Shown here one piece after another: positions 15,458 to 23,943 of a DNA stretch of 64,000 nucleotides (position 1 is the stretch's first letter; each line of letters begins with the position of its first letter). The DNA comes from Nitrospira sp. (GTDB lineage Bacteria > Nitrospirota > Nitrospiria > Nitrospirales > Nitrospiraceae). The notes beneath the pieces are model-generated. The model was not told where the DNA came from, did not search any database, and saw only the letters and a list, made by a program, of their open reading frames with translations. Location: the NCBI GenBank assembly GCA_037045225.1, contig JBAOHZ010000009.1:1612001-1676000 (forward strand), read 5' to 3'. The position numbers were made by a program, and so were the translations under genes.

Positions 15458-15964
15458 CTACTCCGTCCGCGGCTTATGTCCCACGGACGTCGGATGTCCG
15501 ACCGATCCATCCGGTGCCTTAGCGCCCTTCGGCCATAAATGAAAAATAATGCCGTCCGTCTTGGCTGCCGCTGCCGCGACTTCCTTCGCCTGGGCATCAG
15601 GCAGATCCAGCACCTGAACCCGCCCGGTGGCAATTTCAACTTCATGGTCGTGATAAAACTTGTTCCAGACATCGAGGGGCACCGCCGAGCGTGACACGGG
15701 TTTCGCGACGAAATACTCAATGTCGGTCAACACCGCATTAGGATCGGTGGATTCGAACAACAGACATTGCAACACCTCCGGCTTGATGGCCTTGCAATAG
15801 TGATGGAAGGGACCGGCGACCGAGCCGTCTTCCATTTTATGCGGTGCCATGACGTGAATATCGAATCCGTCGGCCGGACCCGGTTTCATATCCGCCGCAA
15901 ACGCAGGCCCGCCGAAGGCGAGTGCCACTGTGCTCGCACCGAGCACACAAAGGTTTCGAAACAT
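15458..15964 (-). CDS. DUF1264 family exported protein (paralogue)
   Basis: 168 residues from MFRNLCVLG; GAGGAGG precedes the ATG. The N-terminus is a Sec signal peptide with a probable AFA-AD cleavage at residues 23-24, without a lipobox. The domain is very similar to the next gene: FDIHVMAPHKMEDG, GPFHHYCKAI, CLLFESTDPNAVLTDIEYFV, WNKFYHDHEVEIATGRV, GIIFHLWPKG. The two are a recent tandem duplication in which one copy is soluble in the periplasm and the other is lipid-anchored. Function unknown; the conserved His residues suggest metal or ligand binding. Confidence 0.88.
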   Translation of the reverse strand: MFRNLCVLGASTVALAFGGPAFAADMKPGPADGFDIHVMAPHKMEDGSVAGPFHHYCKAIKPEVLQCLLFESTDPNAVLTDIEYFVAKPVSRSAVPLDVWNKFYHDHEVEIATGRVQVLDLPDAQAKEVAAAAAKTDGIIFHLWPKGAKAPDGSVGHPTSVGHKPRTE

Positions 15965-16075
15965 GTACGGCCTCCTCTGGTTGGGGTTAGAACCTACCAA
16001 TGATTCCACGCGATAGACGGATCAGGACGCGCTATCAGCCTGTGAGAGACACGGACAGATCAAAAGGATTCGCGT

Positions 16076-17146
16076 TTATTTCGGCAATGTTGGCATGCTG
16101 AATGGAATCGGTGCTCCTGTCAACGACTTCAAGAACGCAATGAGATCGGCTTTCTCTTCCGCCGTCAGATTCAACGGCTTCATGAGGGGACTCAGGTTGG
16201 CATTGTTCCCGCCACCCTGATTCAGAAACTCGACGACCTCCTCCAGCGTCTTGAACGCCCCATCGTGCATATACGGGGCAGTGTCCGTGATACTCCGAAG
16301 CGTCGGCGTCTTAAAGGCACCTCGGTCTTTTTCCGCCCTGCTGACGACAAAGCGGCCGAGATCTTCTTTCATCGGGCCGACTTGCGGCACTCCGAGATTG
16401 TGGAACTGGTTGTCGGTAAAGTTCGCGCCGTTATGGCACAGAATGCAGCGGGCCTTTCCCTTAAAGAGAGCTAGGCCTCGAACCGCCGCCTCGTCCATGG
16501 CCTTCTGATCACCCAAAACGTATTGATCAAACGCGGAATTCGTGGAGAGTATCGTGCGCTCATACGCGGCGATAGCCTCGGCAATGCCCTGCAGGCTGAC
16601 GTCTGCCCCGAACACGGCCTTGAATTGTTGCTGATACCCTTTGATCTTCCCCAACTTGGCCACGACACGCTCATGCGTCTCGGCCATTTCAACCGGATTA
16701 TGAATGGGTCCGATCGCCTGTTCTTCGAGCGACCGTGCGCGACCATCCCAAAACTGAACGTGATTGAAGGCTGTGTTGTATATCGTCGGCGACTGACGCC
16801 CCCCGATGCCTCCGCCGACCCCGATCGATGTCTGGCGGGGATCCGCAAAACCCGTCCCAGGGTTATGGCAGAAGGCGCAGGAAATCGCGTTATTCTTAGA
16901 GAGTCGCCCATCAAAATAGAGTTGCTTGCCAAGTTCGACCTTTGCAGTGTAGTTGAGATTCGAGACCGGTATCGGAACCACCGTCGGAAGGGGCCCGACA
17001 TCCGGCACCGTCACACCATCGACCGTCACGGTGCCGTGAGGAGCGTGGCCGGACGGCGAAGCCTGCACGGAGCCACTGCCGGCCCCAACTGAGCAGACGA
17101 CCAGTAGTGCAAGGATCGAGCGTGACACCGAGAGAGATTGCACCAT
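16076..17146 (-). CDS. Di-heme cytochrome c peroxidase
   Basis: 356 residues from MVQSLSVSRS, with AGGAGG before the ATG and a signal peptide cleaved near residue 29. Two heme c sites are present: CAFCHNPG at residue 90 and CILCHNGANF in the second half. Other features are LGKQLYFDGRLS, VQFWDGRARSLEEQA, FKTPTLRSITDTAPYMHDG and LTAEEKADLIAFLKSLTG, standard for CcpA/MauG-family peroxidases. It reduces hydrogen peroxide in the periplasm with electrons from cytochrome c. The downstream DUF1264 genes are on the same strand with a gap of about 110 bases. Confidence 0.95.
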   Translation of the reverse strand: MVQSLSVSRSILALLVVCSVGAGSGSVQASPSGHAPHGTVTVDGVTVPDVGPLPTVVPIPVSNLNYTAKVELGKQLYFDGRLSKNNAISCAFCHNPGTGFADPRQTSIGVGGGIGGRQSPTIYNTAFNHVQFWDGRARSLEEQAIGPIHNPVEMAETHERVVAKLGKIKGYQQQFKAVFGADVSLQGIAEAIAAYERTILSTNSAFDQYVLGDQKAMDEAAVRGLALFKGKARCILCHNGANFTDNQFHNLGVPQVGPMKEDLGRFVVSRAEKDRGAFKTPTLRSITDTAPYMHDGAFKTLEEVVEFLNQGGGNNANLSPLMKPLNLTAEEKADLIAFLKSLTGAPIPFSMPTLPK

Positions 17147-17302
17147 GAAGAACACCTCCTGTTGAGACCGCACAGACCAGAACACTCTCGACCTGGGTTA
17201 GTCGACGGCGCACATTGTACGCAGATTCTCGCACTTGGTCGAGGGACTCTTTCTATGGCGGGAAACAAGGTTCGGACAGGAAGGGCAACGGGCATCGGAA
17301 TC

Positions 17303-17902
17303 TCACATCCCTCGCATGGTTGAGCGCATGAGACTGTCGGCTTGCGGCGGGAGAAACCCCTGATACCCCTGATGCCGCTCGGCTAGTTCGAGCACGGAAA
17401 AGGGTTGCCCGTCGACCATCTCCGGGGCGGTAAAAATCTGGCGCAAGGCACCTCCCCGGGCGCCGACGATCTCACCAGCAAAGACCACGCCCTTCGCCTT
17501 CAATTTGAGAATGGCCTGCTCGATATCCTCCACCCGAACCGCCACATGGTGAAACACCTGATCGCCGAATTTCTCGACCCACCGAGGGATGATGCTGGTT
17601 TTGCCTCGATCGTCGGAGTACGCCTGATCGACAAACAGGGCGGGATACCCGCCCCGCCGGAACACCTTGGCATACCAATCGGCATAGTGAATCGTCTCAT
17701 CGTAGGTATATCCCAGCGCGATGAATTCCTCGGCACGCCGATCGATATCCATCGTCCGGATAGTGACATGGTCGATCACCGGGACAAACCCAACCCCGAC
17801 GTCGTCGAGTGCCCGGCTGAGCATCCGTCCCGCACTATTCTGCGACAGAAAGTCGGCGGTCATCACTGCCATCACCGCATCAAGGTCACCTGCGTGCGCC
17901 AT
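17303..17902 (-). CDS. VOC-fold dioxygenase-like protein, lysine/aminoadipate operon
   Basis: 199 residues. The start at MAHAGDL is set by AAGGAGGACGCG upstream and overlaps the end of the aldehyde dehydrogenase by 17 bases. Two VOC-type modules are visible: PVIDHVTIRTMDIDRR and VFHHVAVRVEDIEQ, each offering a metal His, plus a Glu in FSVLELAERH. The fold covers glyoxalases and Fe(II) dioxygenases such as the 2-oxoadipate dioxygenase family. Inference: next to saccharopine dehydrogenase and an aminoadipate-semialdehyde dehydrogenase, it may act on 2-oxoadipate or a related lysine catabolite. The direct substrate is not visible. Confidence 0.75.
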   Translation of the reverse strand: MAHAGDLDAVMAVMTADFLSQNSAGRMLSRALDDVGVGFVPVIDHVTIRTMDIDRRAEEFIALGYTYDETIHYADWYAKVFRRGGYPALFVDQAYSDDRGKTSIIPRWVEKFGDQVFHHVAVRVEDIEQAILKLKAKGVVFAGEIVGARGGALRQIFTAPEMVDGQPFSVLELAERHQGYQGFLPPQADSLMRSTMRGM

Positions 17903-19442
17903 CGCGTCCTCCTTCCATCCGCTCAAAGGTCACGCCCTGAGCAAGCGGCAACTCCGTTCCCCAATTGATCGTGTTGGTTTGCCGACGCATGTAGGCCTTC
18001 CAGGCATCGGAGCCGGCTTCACGGCCGCCACCCGTGGTCTTTTCTCCACCGAACGCCCCCCCGATTTCTGCGCCGGACGTCCCGATGTTCACGTTGGCTA
18101 TCCCGCAATCGCTGCCGATCGCGGACAAAAAGGTCTCGCTATTTCGAAGGTTAGTGGTAAACAGCGACGAGGACAGCCCTTGCGGAACCGCGTTGTGCAT
18201 CCGAATGGCTTCGTCCAACGTTCGATAGGTCATCACATAGAGAATCGGCGCAAAGGTCTCCTGCTGCACGATGTCCCAGTGGTGCTGCGCCCGCACGATC
18301 GTGGGCTCGACAAAATGGCCCGGTCGAGACAAGACACGTCCTCCGCACAGCACCTCCCCGCCTGCCTTTATCACGGCCTCAAGTGCAGACCGGTACCGCG
18401 TCACCGCCTCCCCGTCGATCAGCGGCCCCATCAACGAATCCGGCTGGAGCGGATCGCCGATCTTCACCTGCGCGTAGGCCGAGAGCAGCCGAGTGATCAG
18501 TTGTTCGTATTGGGATTCCTGCACGATCAAACGCCTGGTGCTGGTGCACCGTTGCCCCGCCGTCCCAACCGCCCCAAACACGATAGCGCGTGTCGCCAAC
18601 TCCAAATCAGCCGTTTCGTCCACGATGACGGCATTATTCCCACTCAACTCCAGAAGGCTCCGCCCCAACCGATGTCCGACCACCTCCGCAACATGTCTTC
18701 CGACCGGCACCGAGCCGGTGAAAGAAATCAACGGAAGCCGCTCGTCTCGCACCATCCGCTCGGCCAGTTCGACGCGCTCAGTCGTCAAGAGTGCGAAGAC
18801 ACCGGGATACCCGGCCTCTTCCAACACACGATTGCACAGCCGCTGAACCGCCAATGCACAGAGCGGAGCTTTCGGTGAGGGTTTCCACAACACCGTATTG
18901 CCGGTCACCGCGGCAAGAAAGGCATTCCAGGCCCAGACCGCGACAGGAAAGTTAAACGCCGTAATGACCCCCACCACGCCCAATGGATGCCATTGCTCAT
19001 ACATCCGGTGTCGTGCACGCTCTGACTGCATGGTCTGCCCATACAGCATCCGCGACAGCCCGACGACGAAGTCCGCCATGTCGATCATCTCCTGCACTTC
19101 GCCATCGCCCTCGGCCTTAATCTTGCCCACCTCCAACGACACCAGCGTTCCCAAGGCATCTTTGTGGGCTCGTAGCGCCTGCCCCATCAGACGGATCACC
19201 TCACCGCGCTTCGGCGCCGGCACCATCCGCCAGGAGGACTGGACCTGCTGCGATTCGGTCACAAGGGCATCGTAATCGGCAACGGAACACCCATACACCT
19301 GTGCCAGTCGCTCCCCCGTTGATGGATTCCAGGACTCGACGATACCGGCGTCGGTGGAGCGACTCCATGTCGCGGAGGAAAGACAGCCCCCCTGCTCTTC
19401 CTGCGTCAACCCCAAAGTCTTGAACAATTCTTGTCTCGTCAT
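17886..19442 (-). CDS. Aldehyde dehydrogenase, aminoadipate-semialdehyde (ALDH7/AmaB) type
   Basis: 518 residues. ALDH motifs: the NAD-binding AFNFPVAVWAWN, FTGSVPVGRHVAE, the Glu in LELSGNNAVI, the catalytic Cys in GTAGQRCTSTRRL and ETFAPILYVM. The C-terminal block NVNIGTSGAEIGGAFGGEK followed by GGGREAGSDAWKAYMRRQ is diagnostic of ALDH7/antiquitin-like enzymes. These oxidise alpha-aminoadipate semialdehyde (piperideine-6-carboxylate) to aminoadipate in lysine catabolism. The start lies eight bases after the stop of saccharopine dehydrogenase, and the VOC gene overlaps its end, so the three genes form one operon. Confidence 0.93.
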   Translation of the reverse strand: MTRQELFKTLGLTQEEQGGCLSSATWSRSTDAGIVESWNPSTGERLAQVYGCSVADYDALVTESQQVQSSWRMVPAPKRGEVIRLMGQALRAHKDALGTLVSLEVGKIKAEGDGEVQEMIDMADFVVGLSRMLYGQTMQSERARHRMYEQWHPLGVVGVITAFNFPVAVWAWNAFLAAVTGNTVLWKPSPKAPLCALAVQRLCNRVLEEAGYPGVFALLTTERVELAERMVRDERLPLISFTGSVPVGRHVAEVVGHRLGRSLLELSGNNAVIVDETADLELATRAIVFGAVGTAGQRCTSTRRLIVQESQYEQLITRLLSAYAQVKIGDPLQPDSLMGPLIDGEAVTRYRSALEAVIKAGGEVLCGGRVLSRPGHFVEPTIVRAQHHWDIVQQETFAPILYVMTYRTLDEAIRMHNAVPQGLSSSLFTTNLRNSETFLSAIGSDCGIANVNIGTSGAEIGGAFGGEKTTGGGREAGSDAWKAYMRRQTNTINWGTELPLAQGVTFERMEGGRDGARR

Positions 19443-19449
19443 GATGTTG

Positions 19450-20541
19450 TCAGGCCCGGAAACAATCCCCGAAGCGATTGTTCAGCACATCTTGCAAGCA
19501 AAAGTGTTCCTGCGTGACGAAGCCGCGATAGGCTGACGGCTGAGCCATGACAAGATCAACGACGCAACAGAGCGACGACGCCGTCGTGACCTGAATAGCA
19601 GACCAGAGCCGCCCGAGAATCGTTCGCGGGTACACTTTCTTCACGTAGGTCTCTTCGAACAGCTCACCCTGCCTGGTGCCGGTCACCGCCGCATAGATCA
19701 ACACCACGTCCTGCTGCGTCTGAGGAATGGCTCGTTCCAGGATTCGCTTGAGCGTCTCCCGATCCTCATTCAGCTTGAGGTCTTTCATGAGAAATTGAAT
19801 CTTTTCGCAATGCCCGGGATACCGCAGGGTCTTATAATTCATGGTTCGGACCCGCCCACGATACGTGTCCGCAAGGGTGCCAAGCCCGCCGGACGTATTG
19901 AAGGCCTCGTAGAGCAGCCCATCCAACTCAATCGTCTCGTATCCTTCCAACGGCTGAAGGTGGACCTCCTCCCCCCCTTCAATGCCGACACAGACGTTTG
20001 CATACTCATTGATCAACCCGTCGGTGGACCAGGTGAGGGAATATTTCAGCGCATTACTCGGATGAACGGGCAACGCGCCGACACGCATCTTCACGTTGTC
20101 GATGGATTCGAAGTGGCCGATGAGATCGTTCGTTACGATACTGATAAACCCCGGCGCCAGCCCGCACTGAGGGATAAACGCACGATCGGCGCCCTCGCTG
20201 ATCGCCTTGACGCGACCGGTCACGGCCACATCTTCGGTGAGATCGAAATAATGGAGTTGGTGGGCTCGCGCGAGCTCGGCCACGGTCGGGTTACAAAAGT
20301 ACGGTAGGCTGGAGATCACCGCGTCGAATCGGTGTGAGCCGATGTAGCCCGCAACTGAATCCGGGCGCCGCACGTCTAACGCACAGGGGGTGACTGTGGA
20401 CAACGACAAGTCATCAACGAGTCGTTTGGGGGCATCGAGGGTGAGATCCGCCAGGTGAACGTGATACTGCCCGGTAGCCGACAGCAACCCGGCCACGAGG
20501 GACCCAATTTTCCCGGCTCCCAGTACCAAGACCTGAGGCAT
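19450..20541 (-). CDS. Saccharopine dehydrogenase family protein
   Basis: 363 residues with an N-terminal Rossmann motif LVLGAGKIGSLVAGLL. Further family segments are FDAVISSLPYFCNPTVAELA, HYFDLTEDVAVT, QCGLAPGFISIV, LKYSLTWSTDGLINEY and the C-terminal LRYPGHCEKIQFL. The enzyme family interconverts saccharopine with glutamate plus aminoadipate semialdehyde. That product is the substrate of the next gene, the ALDH7-type dehydrogenase, so the pathway logic is consistent. A lysine-ketoglutarate reductase that would supply saccharopine is not in the window. It is the first gene of the three-gene operon. Confidence 0.9.
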   Translation of the reverse strand: MPQVLVLGAGKIGSLVAGLLSATGQYHVHLADLTLDAPKRLVDDLSLSTVTPCALDVRRPDSVAGYIGSHRFDAVISSLPYFCNPTVAELARAHQLHYFDLTEDVAVTGRVKAISEGADRAFIPQCGLAPGFISIVTNDLIGHFESIDNVKMRVGALPVHPSNALKYSLTWSTDGLINEYANVCVGIEGGEEVHLQPLEGYETIELDGLLYEAFNTSGGLGTLADTYRGRVRTMNYKTLRYPGHCEKIQFLMKDLKLNEDRETLKRILERAIPQTQQDVVLIYAAVTGTRQGELFEETYVKKVYPRTILGRLWSAIQVTTASSLCCVVDLVMAQPSAYRGFVTQEHFCLQDVLNNRFGDCFRA

Positions 20542-20666
20542 CCGTCACCTCACAGCCCATTATACTCCTTCGGACGAAAAGAACCGCCTTTTCTAACGGC
20601 GATCGGGTGCAGAGAAGAGTGGCCCGGGAAACGAATGAGCGGAAGAATCTTTGGAACTCGAGAGAC

Positions 20667-21419
20667 TTACGACGAGGCCAGGCGTGTACGGGAGGGATTA
20701 ATCAACGCGGATGCTTTTGAGGAAGGGGTGTCCATCGCCTCGAACAAAAGGCAACACTTGAGGCGACCGCAGACGCCAAGCAATTTGGGATCGTCGACAG
20801 GGAGGCCGAGTACCCTCGCTTGCTTGACAGTGACCGGCTTCACTTCGGTGAGAAATGCCGCGCAACAGAGCACGAGACCACAGGTATCAATCCCGCCCAA
20901 TCGACTCGCTTCGTCGCGCACCCCCACCTGGCGCATCTCAATACGTCCCCCGAACCGACGCGCCAACAGACGAACCAATTCACGGAAATCGATGCGATCC
21001 TCGGCCGTGTACACGAAGGTCATCTGCCGGCGGTGAAACGAGCAGAACACCTCGACAAGTTTCATTCTGAGACCGAGAGCCGAAGCCTGCTCCCGGCAGG
21101 CCTTCATCCCCTCCGATGCCAACCGTTCATATCGATCGATCGTAGCCGCATCTTCGGCTGTGGCCTTCCTGGCGATCGGCTGAATGACCCGCATGGGCGG
21201 ACTGAACGGCATCACCTGTGGGGCCCCGTAGACCACCCCGTAGCTTAACTCACCCGCCACCTCGAGCAACACACGATCTCCTGACACCAGGGGCACGTCC
21301 CCAGCATCAAATTTTTTGACCTCCCCTCTATCACGGATCTTTACACCCACGATCCGAACAACTGAGGGATAGGGTTTCGCGAGTTCTTGTGCCAGCAGGT
21401 TCTCGACCATTGGAGGCAT
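20667..21419 (-). CDS. PSP1 domain protein, RicT/YaaT-like
   Basis: 250 residues. The PSP1 core is clear: VRIVGVKIRDRGEVKKFDAG, GDRVLLE, SYGVVYGAPQ, KLVEVFCSFHRRQMTFVYTAEDRIDFRELVRLLARRFGGRIEMRQVGVRDEA in sections, then the cysteine block CGLVLCCAAFL and GVCGRLKCCLLFE. In Bacillus, RicT forms an Fe-S-containing complex with RicA/RicF that supports RNase Y maturation of transcripts; here no such partners are adjacent. The Cys-rich block fits Fe-S binding. The role in a Gram-negative is unclear. It is followed by about 120 bases before the saccharopine dehydrogenase operon. Confidence 0.85.
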   Translation of the reverse strand: MPPMVENLLAQELAKPYPSVVRIVGVKIRDRGEVKKFDAGDVPLVSGDRVLLEVAGELSYGVVYGAPQVMPFSPPMRVIQPIARKATAEDAATIDRYERLASEGMKACREQASALGLRMKLVEVFCSFHRRQMTFVYTAEDRIDFRELVRLLARRFGGRIEMRQVGVRDEASRLGGIDTCGLVLCCAAFLTEVKPVTVKQARVLGLPVDDPKLLGVCGRLKCCLLFEAMDTPSSKASALINPSRTRLASS

Positions 21420-21641
21420 GATACACCATCCCCTCTTTCAATTGAAATGCTCGGCGCTCCCTGACCAGCATCGAAAATTCCGCAATCACCGCGAACCCTC
21501 ATGGGTCGAGTACAAGGCAACAGACCACAAACTACTGAAAATAATCAATTTTTAGATAGGAAGACGAAAGAGGAAATATGTTAGGCTATCCAGGAACAGG
21601 AATTCTAGGTTAAGGCCACCCATCGATACGACCGTGAGGGC

Positions 21642-21890
21642 ATGGTGCGAATACCAAACAAAGTCGTCCTTCCATTCGGCTATCACATCATGATCAGGCA
21701 GGTCACAGACTCTGAAATGGACCGGCAGGATGCGAATGCGGATGGGATTTGGGACAATGAGGCCAAGACCATCTACATCCGCAAACGACTCCCCGTCACA
21801 CGGCGGCGGTATATACTGGCCCACGAACTCGGACACGCCTGGCTCGACTGGCAACATCGATACCTGGATGACGGAAAGGCTCGCAGCTGA
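21642..21890 (+). CDS. Short ImmA/IrrE-like zinc metallopeptidase
   Basis: 82 residues with the gluzincin motif AHELGHAWLDWQH (HExxH), preceded by the typical strand NEAKTIYIRKRLPVTRRRYI. A stop codon lies in frame just upstream, so the start is the ATG at 21642 or the next GTG. The protein has only the core of an ImmA/IrrE-type domain (about 100-150 residues normally). No partner repressor or toxin-antitoxin gene is adjacent. It converges with the EVE-domain gene. It could be a minimal protease or a truncated remnant; the intact catalytic motif favours function. Confidence 0.7.
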   Translation: MVRIPNKVVLPFGYHIMIRQVTDSEMDRQDANADGIWDNEAKTIYIRKRLPVTRRRYILAHELGHAWLDWQHRYLDDGKARS

Positions 21891-21947
21891 CCTCCTGCCG
21901 AAACCATCCTCTCCCCTAACCCAGAATCGCCTCTAATCCGCTTGCCC

Positions 21948-22433
21948 CTATTTGCCGGCCTGTCCCCTTTCCAGCTGGAGAATGTCATTCCACTCGGATA
22001 CCCGCACCGGCTGAACCGACAATCGTGAGCCCTTTCGTAGCAATTCCATCCCTTTGAGGCCCACCCGACCTCGCAGCAAGTCCAACCCCATCGGAACGGT
22101 GAATTTGCGAACAAATCGAATATCGACGAGATCCCAGCGCGGCTGATCGGGACGGCTGGCCGGATCGTAGTGCACATCCTGCTTATCGAACTGTGTGGCA
22201 TCTGGATAGGCCGTTCTCACGACCTCGGCAATTCCCACCACCGAAGGAGGATTGGCATTACTATGATAAAAGAGAACCTGATCTCCGACCTTCATTGCCC
22301 GCATATAATTACGCGCCTGGTAGTTCCGTACCCCATCCCAGGCAGTCGTTTTCTTCGGTGATCGAGCCAGGTCATCGATCGAAAAGACCTCAGGCTCAGA
22401 TTTCATCAACCAATAGTGCCGCTCAACTGCCAT
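21948..22433 (-). CDS. EVE domain protein
   Basis: 161 residues. The EVE (PUA-like) hallmarks are YWLMKSEPEVFSIDDL, WDGVRNYQARNYMRAMKVGDQVLFYHSN, PPSVVGIAEVV, and WDLVDIRFVRKF. The domain binds modified bases in nucleic acids (thymocyte nuclear protein 1 family). The bacterial role is not settled; some EVE proteins recognise modified DNA in restriction or immunity contexts. Here it is a stand-alone domain between a metallopeptidase ORF and a DUF218 gene, with no restriction enzyme next to it. Confidence 0.92.
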   Translation of the reverse strand: MAVERHYWLMKSEPEVFSIDDLARSPKKTTAWDGVRNYQARNYMRAMKVGDQVLFYHSNANPPSVVGIAEVVRTAYPDATQFDKQDVHYDPASRPDQPRWDLVDIRFVRKFTVPMGLDLLRGRVGLKGMELLRKGSRLSVQPVRVSEWNDILQLERGQAGK

Positions 22434-22514
22434 CGAATCCTCCTCAACCCTTGGTGTCTGTACGCCCTCAGTGTATGCTGAGCGCTCTATCTCGCCTGTT
22501 AACCGGGAGCGTCT

Positions 22515-23327
22515 ATGGACCTCACCCCCATGTGGTTCGGTGTGTATAAAGCCTTGAAATACCTACTCTATCCATTCTCATGGATTGTCATCGCCGGACT
22601 ATTCACCCTGTTGACCGCCTGCTTCCCTGTGTCTCCCAGGAGGACGACTTGGGTCAGGCGGTTCGCACTCCTTACCGTCCTGCTGCTCTTGCTGACGGCC
22701 ACTCCGCTTCTTTCCAGCCTGTACATTGCGCTGCTCGAATCACAGTACCCACCGTTCCAGCCCACTTCCACATCGACGTTCGATGCGGTGGTGGTCCTAG
22801 CCGGAAGTGTCTATCAGAAGGGATCACTCCGTCCAATCGACGAGGTCGCTGATGCCTCGCGTCAACGTACGGCTTGTGGCGCGGATTTGTGGCAATCGAA
22901 TCTTGCCCCGAGAATGTTGGTCACGGGAGGCGACGCCACCATACTCAGAACCGGTCCCAGGGTCTCCCACGAGATGAAGCGGTGGGCGCTCCGCCTCGGC
23001 GTGCCGGAATCCGCCATCCTGGTCGAAGACAAATCGAGGACCACCTATGAAAACGCCGTGCAGACCAAAGCCCTGCTTGGGTCAGGACGCATCCTCTTAG
23101 TGACCTCCGCCTATCACCTGCCTCGCGCGGTGAGCCTGTTCGAAAAGCAAGGATTTATCGTGACACCCGCTGCATGCGGCTATGAATCCCAACACACTCC
23201 ACAACAAATCTGGGAACAGGCGACCCTCTTTGACCTCCTTCCTACCGCCAAGGCCCTGCTCGTCACCACCCAAGCCATCGAGGAAGTCGCAGGAATCATC
23301 GTCTATTGGCTGGCTGGGAAATTGTAG
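22515..23327 (+). CDS. DUF218 / YdcF-ElyC family membrane protein
   Basis: 270 residues with two N-terminal membrane helices (about residues 13-38 and 46-70) followed by a DUF218 domain: FDAVVVLAGSVYQKG, RMLVTGGDATI, LGVPESAILVEDKSRTTYENAVQTKALL, ILLVTSAYHLPRAVSLFEKQG. ElyC-type members act at the inner membrane in envelope (peptidoglycan or lipid-carrier) metabolism; exact chemistry is not established. The gene reads divergently from the EVE gene, with an 80-base gap. The start at 22515 lies inside a stretch with a weak GGGAG-like site. Confidence 0.88.
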   Translation: MDLTPMWFGVYKALKYLLYPFSWIVIAGLFTLLTACFPVSPRRTTWVRRFALLTVLLLLLTATPLLSSLYIALLESQYPPFQPTSTSTFDAVVVLAGSVYQKGSLRPIDEVADASRQRTACGADLWQSNLAPRMLVTGGDATILRTGPRVSHEMKRWALRLGVPESAILVEDKSRTTYENAVQTKALLGSGRILLVTSAYHLPRAVSLFEKQGFIVTPAACGYESQHTPQQIWEQATLFDLLPTAKALLVTTQAIEEVAGIIVYWLAGKL

Positions 23328-23417
23328 TCTACTCAAGCCCCTAGCCTGTCGAGACTCCACACAGGCACACACTCAAGACCGTGTAGCCATGCGAGGAACG
23401 ACTCTCGTGTATAGGGA

Positions 23418-23816
23418 TCATTCGCCGGAAGACTCACGCTCAAGATAGTCAATGACGGATGCGTAGGTCAGCTCACGAACACGAGCCTTGGAGGGAGGAA
23501 CTGCGCCGACATTGGTTTCGAGCCACACGCGATCGGCGATCTCGTTGCGCGCGTCGCTGCAGCGTCGCCACATCTCGTGCAAGAACTCAACGGGCAGCCC
23601 GACTTGCACCCCTTCCGATTCAGTACGGTCATCTAAAATAGCCAGTAAATCCGCGATGGCGTGGTCCGCTTGATAGGGCGGTGCCGAGAAACCGAACGCC
23701 TCCTGAGCCTGCAACTCCTGCCGGGCCTGCTCGACAAGGTCGTGCATATACTCTTTCAGCAATCCGATAATGTGGCCGGATAAACGCATCGTCGACAGAG
23801 TAGCCGCAACCATCAT
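23418..23816 (-). CDS. Hypothetical protein, about 132 residues
   Basis: The frame is open to 23969, but the upstream part overlaps the divergent gene and is Arg/Cys-rich, so I prefer the MMVAATL start at 23816 or a nearby Met. No family is recognised. Visible features are a helix LSGHIIGLLKEYMHDLVEQARQELQ in sections, HAIADLLAILDDRTESEG and LPVEFLHEMWRRCSDARNEIADRVW. Soluble, helical. It is divergent from the YkgJ-type gene; no operon partner. The start is uncertain because no clear ribosome-binding site precedes any candidate. Confidence 0.5.
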   Translation of the reverse strand: MMVAATLSTMRLSGHIIGLLKEYMHDLVEQARQELQAQEAFGFSAPPYQADHAIADLLAILDDRTESEGVQVGLPVEFLHEMWRRCSDARNEIADRVWLETNVGAVPPSKARVRELTYASVIDYLERESSGE

Positions 23817-23943
23817 CACGGGGCAAGACCGGAAGTCGTGCGGCGCTGGTTGACCGCGGATTCGGAGGTTCTCTATGATAGCGCCAGCCTCAGAATGGCA
23901 TGAACGTCGTCGCGCCGCGACACCCATTCGAACACAAAGATCG

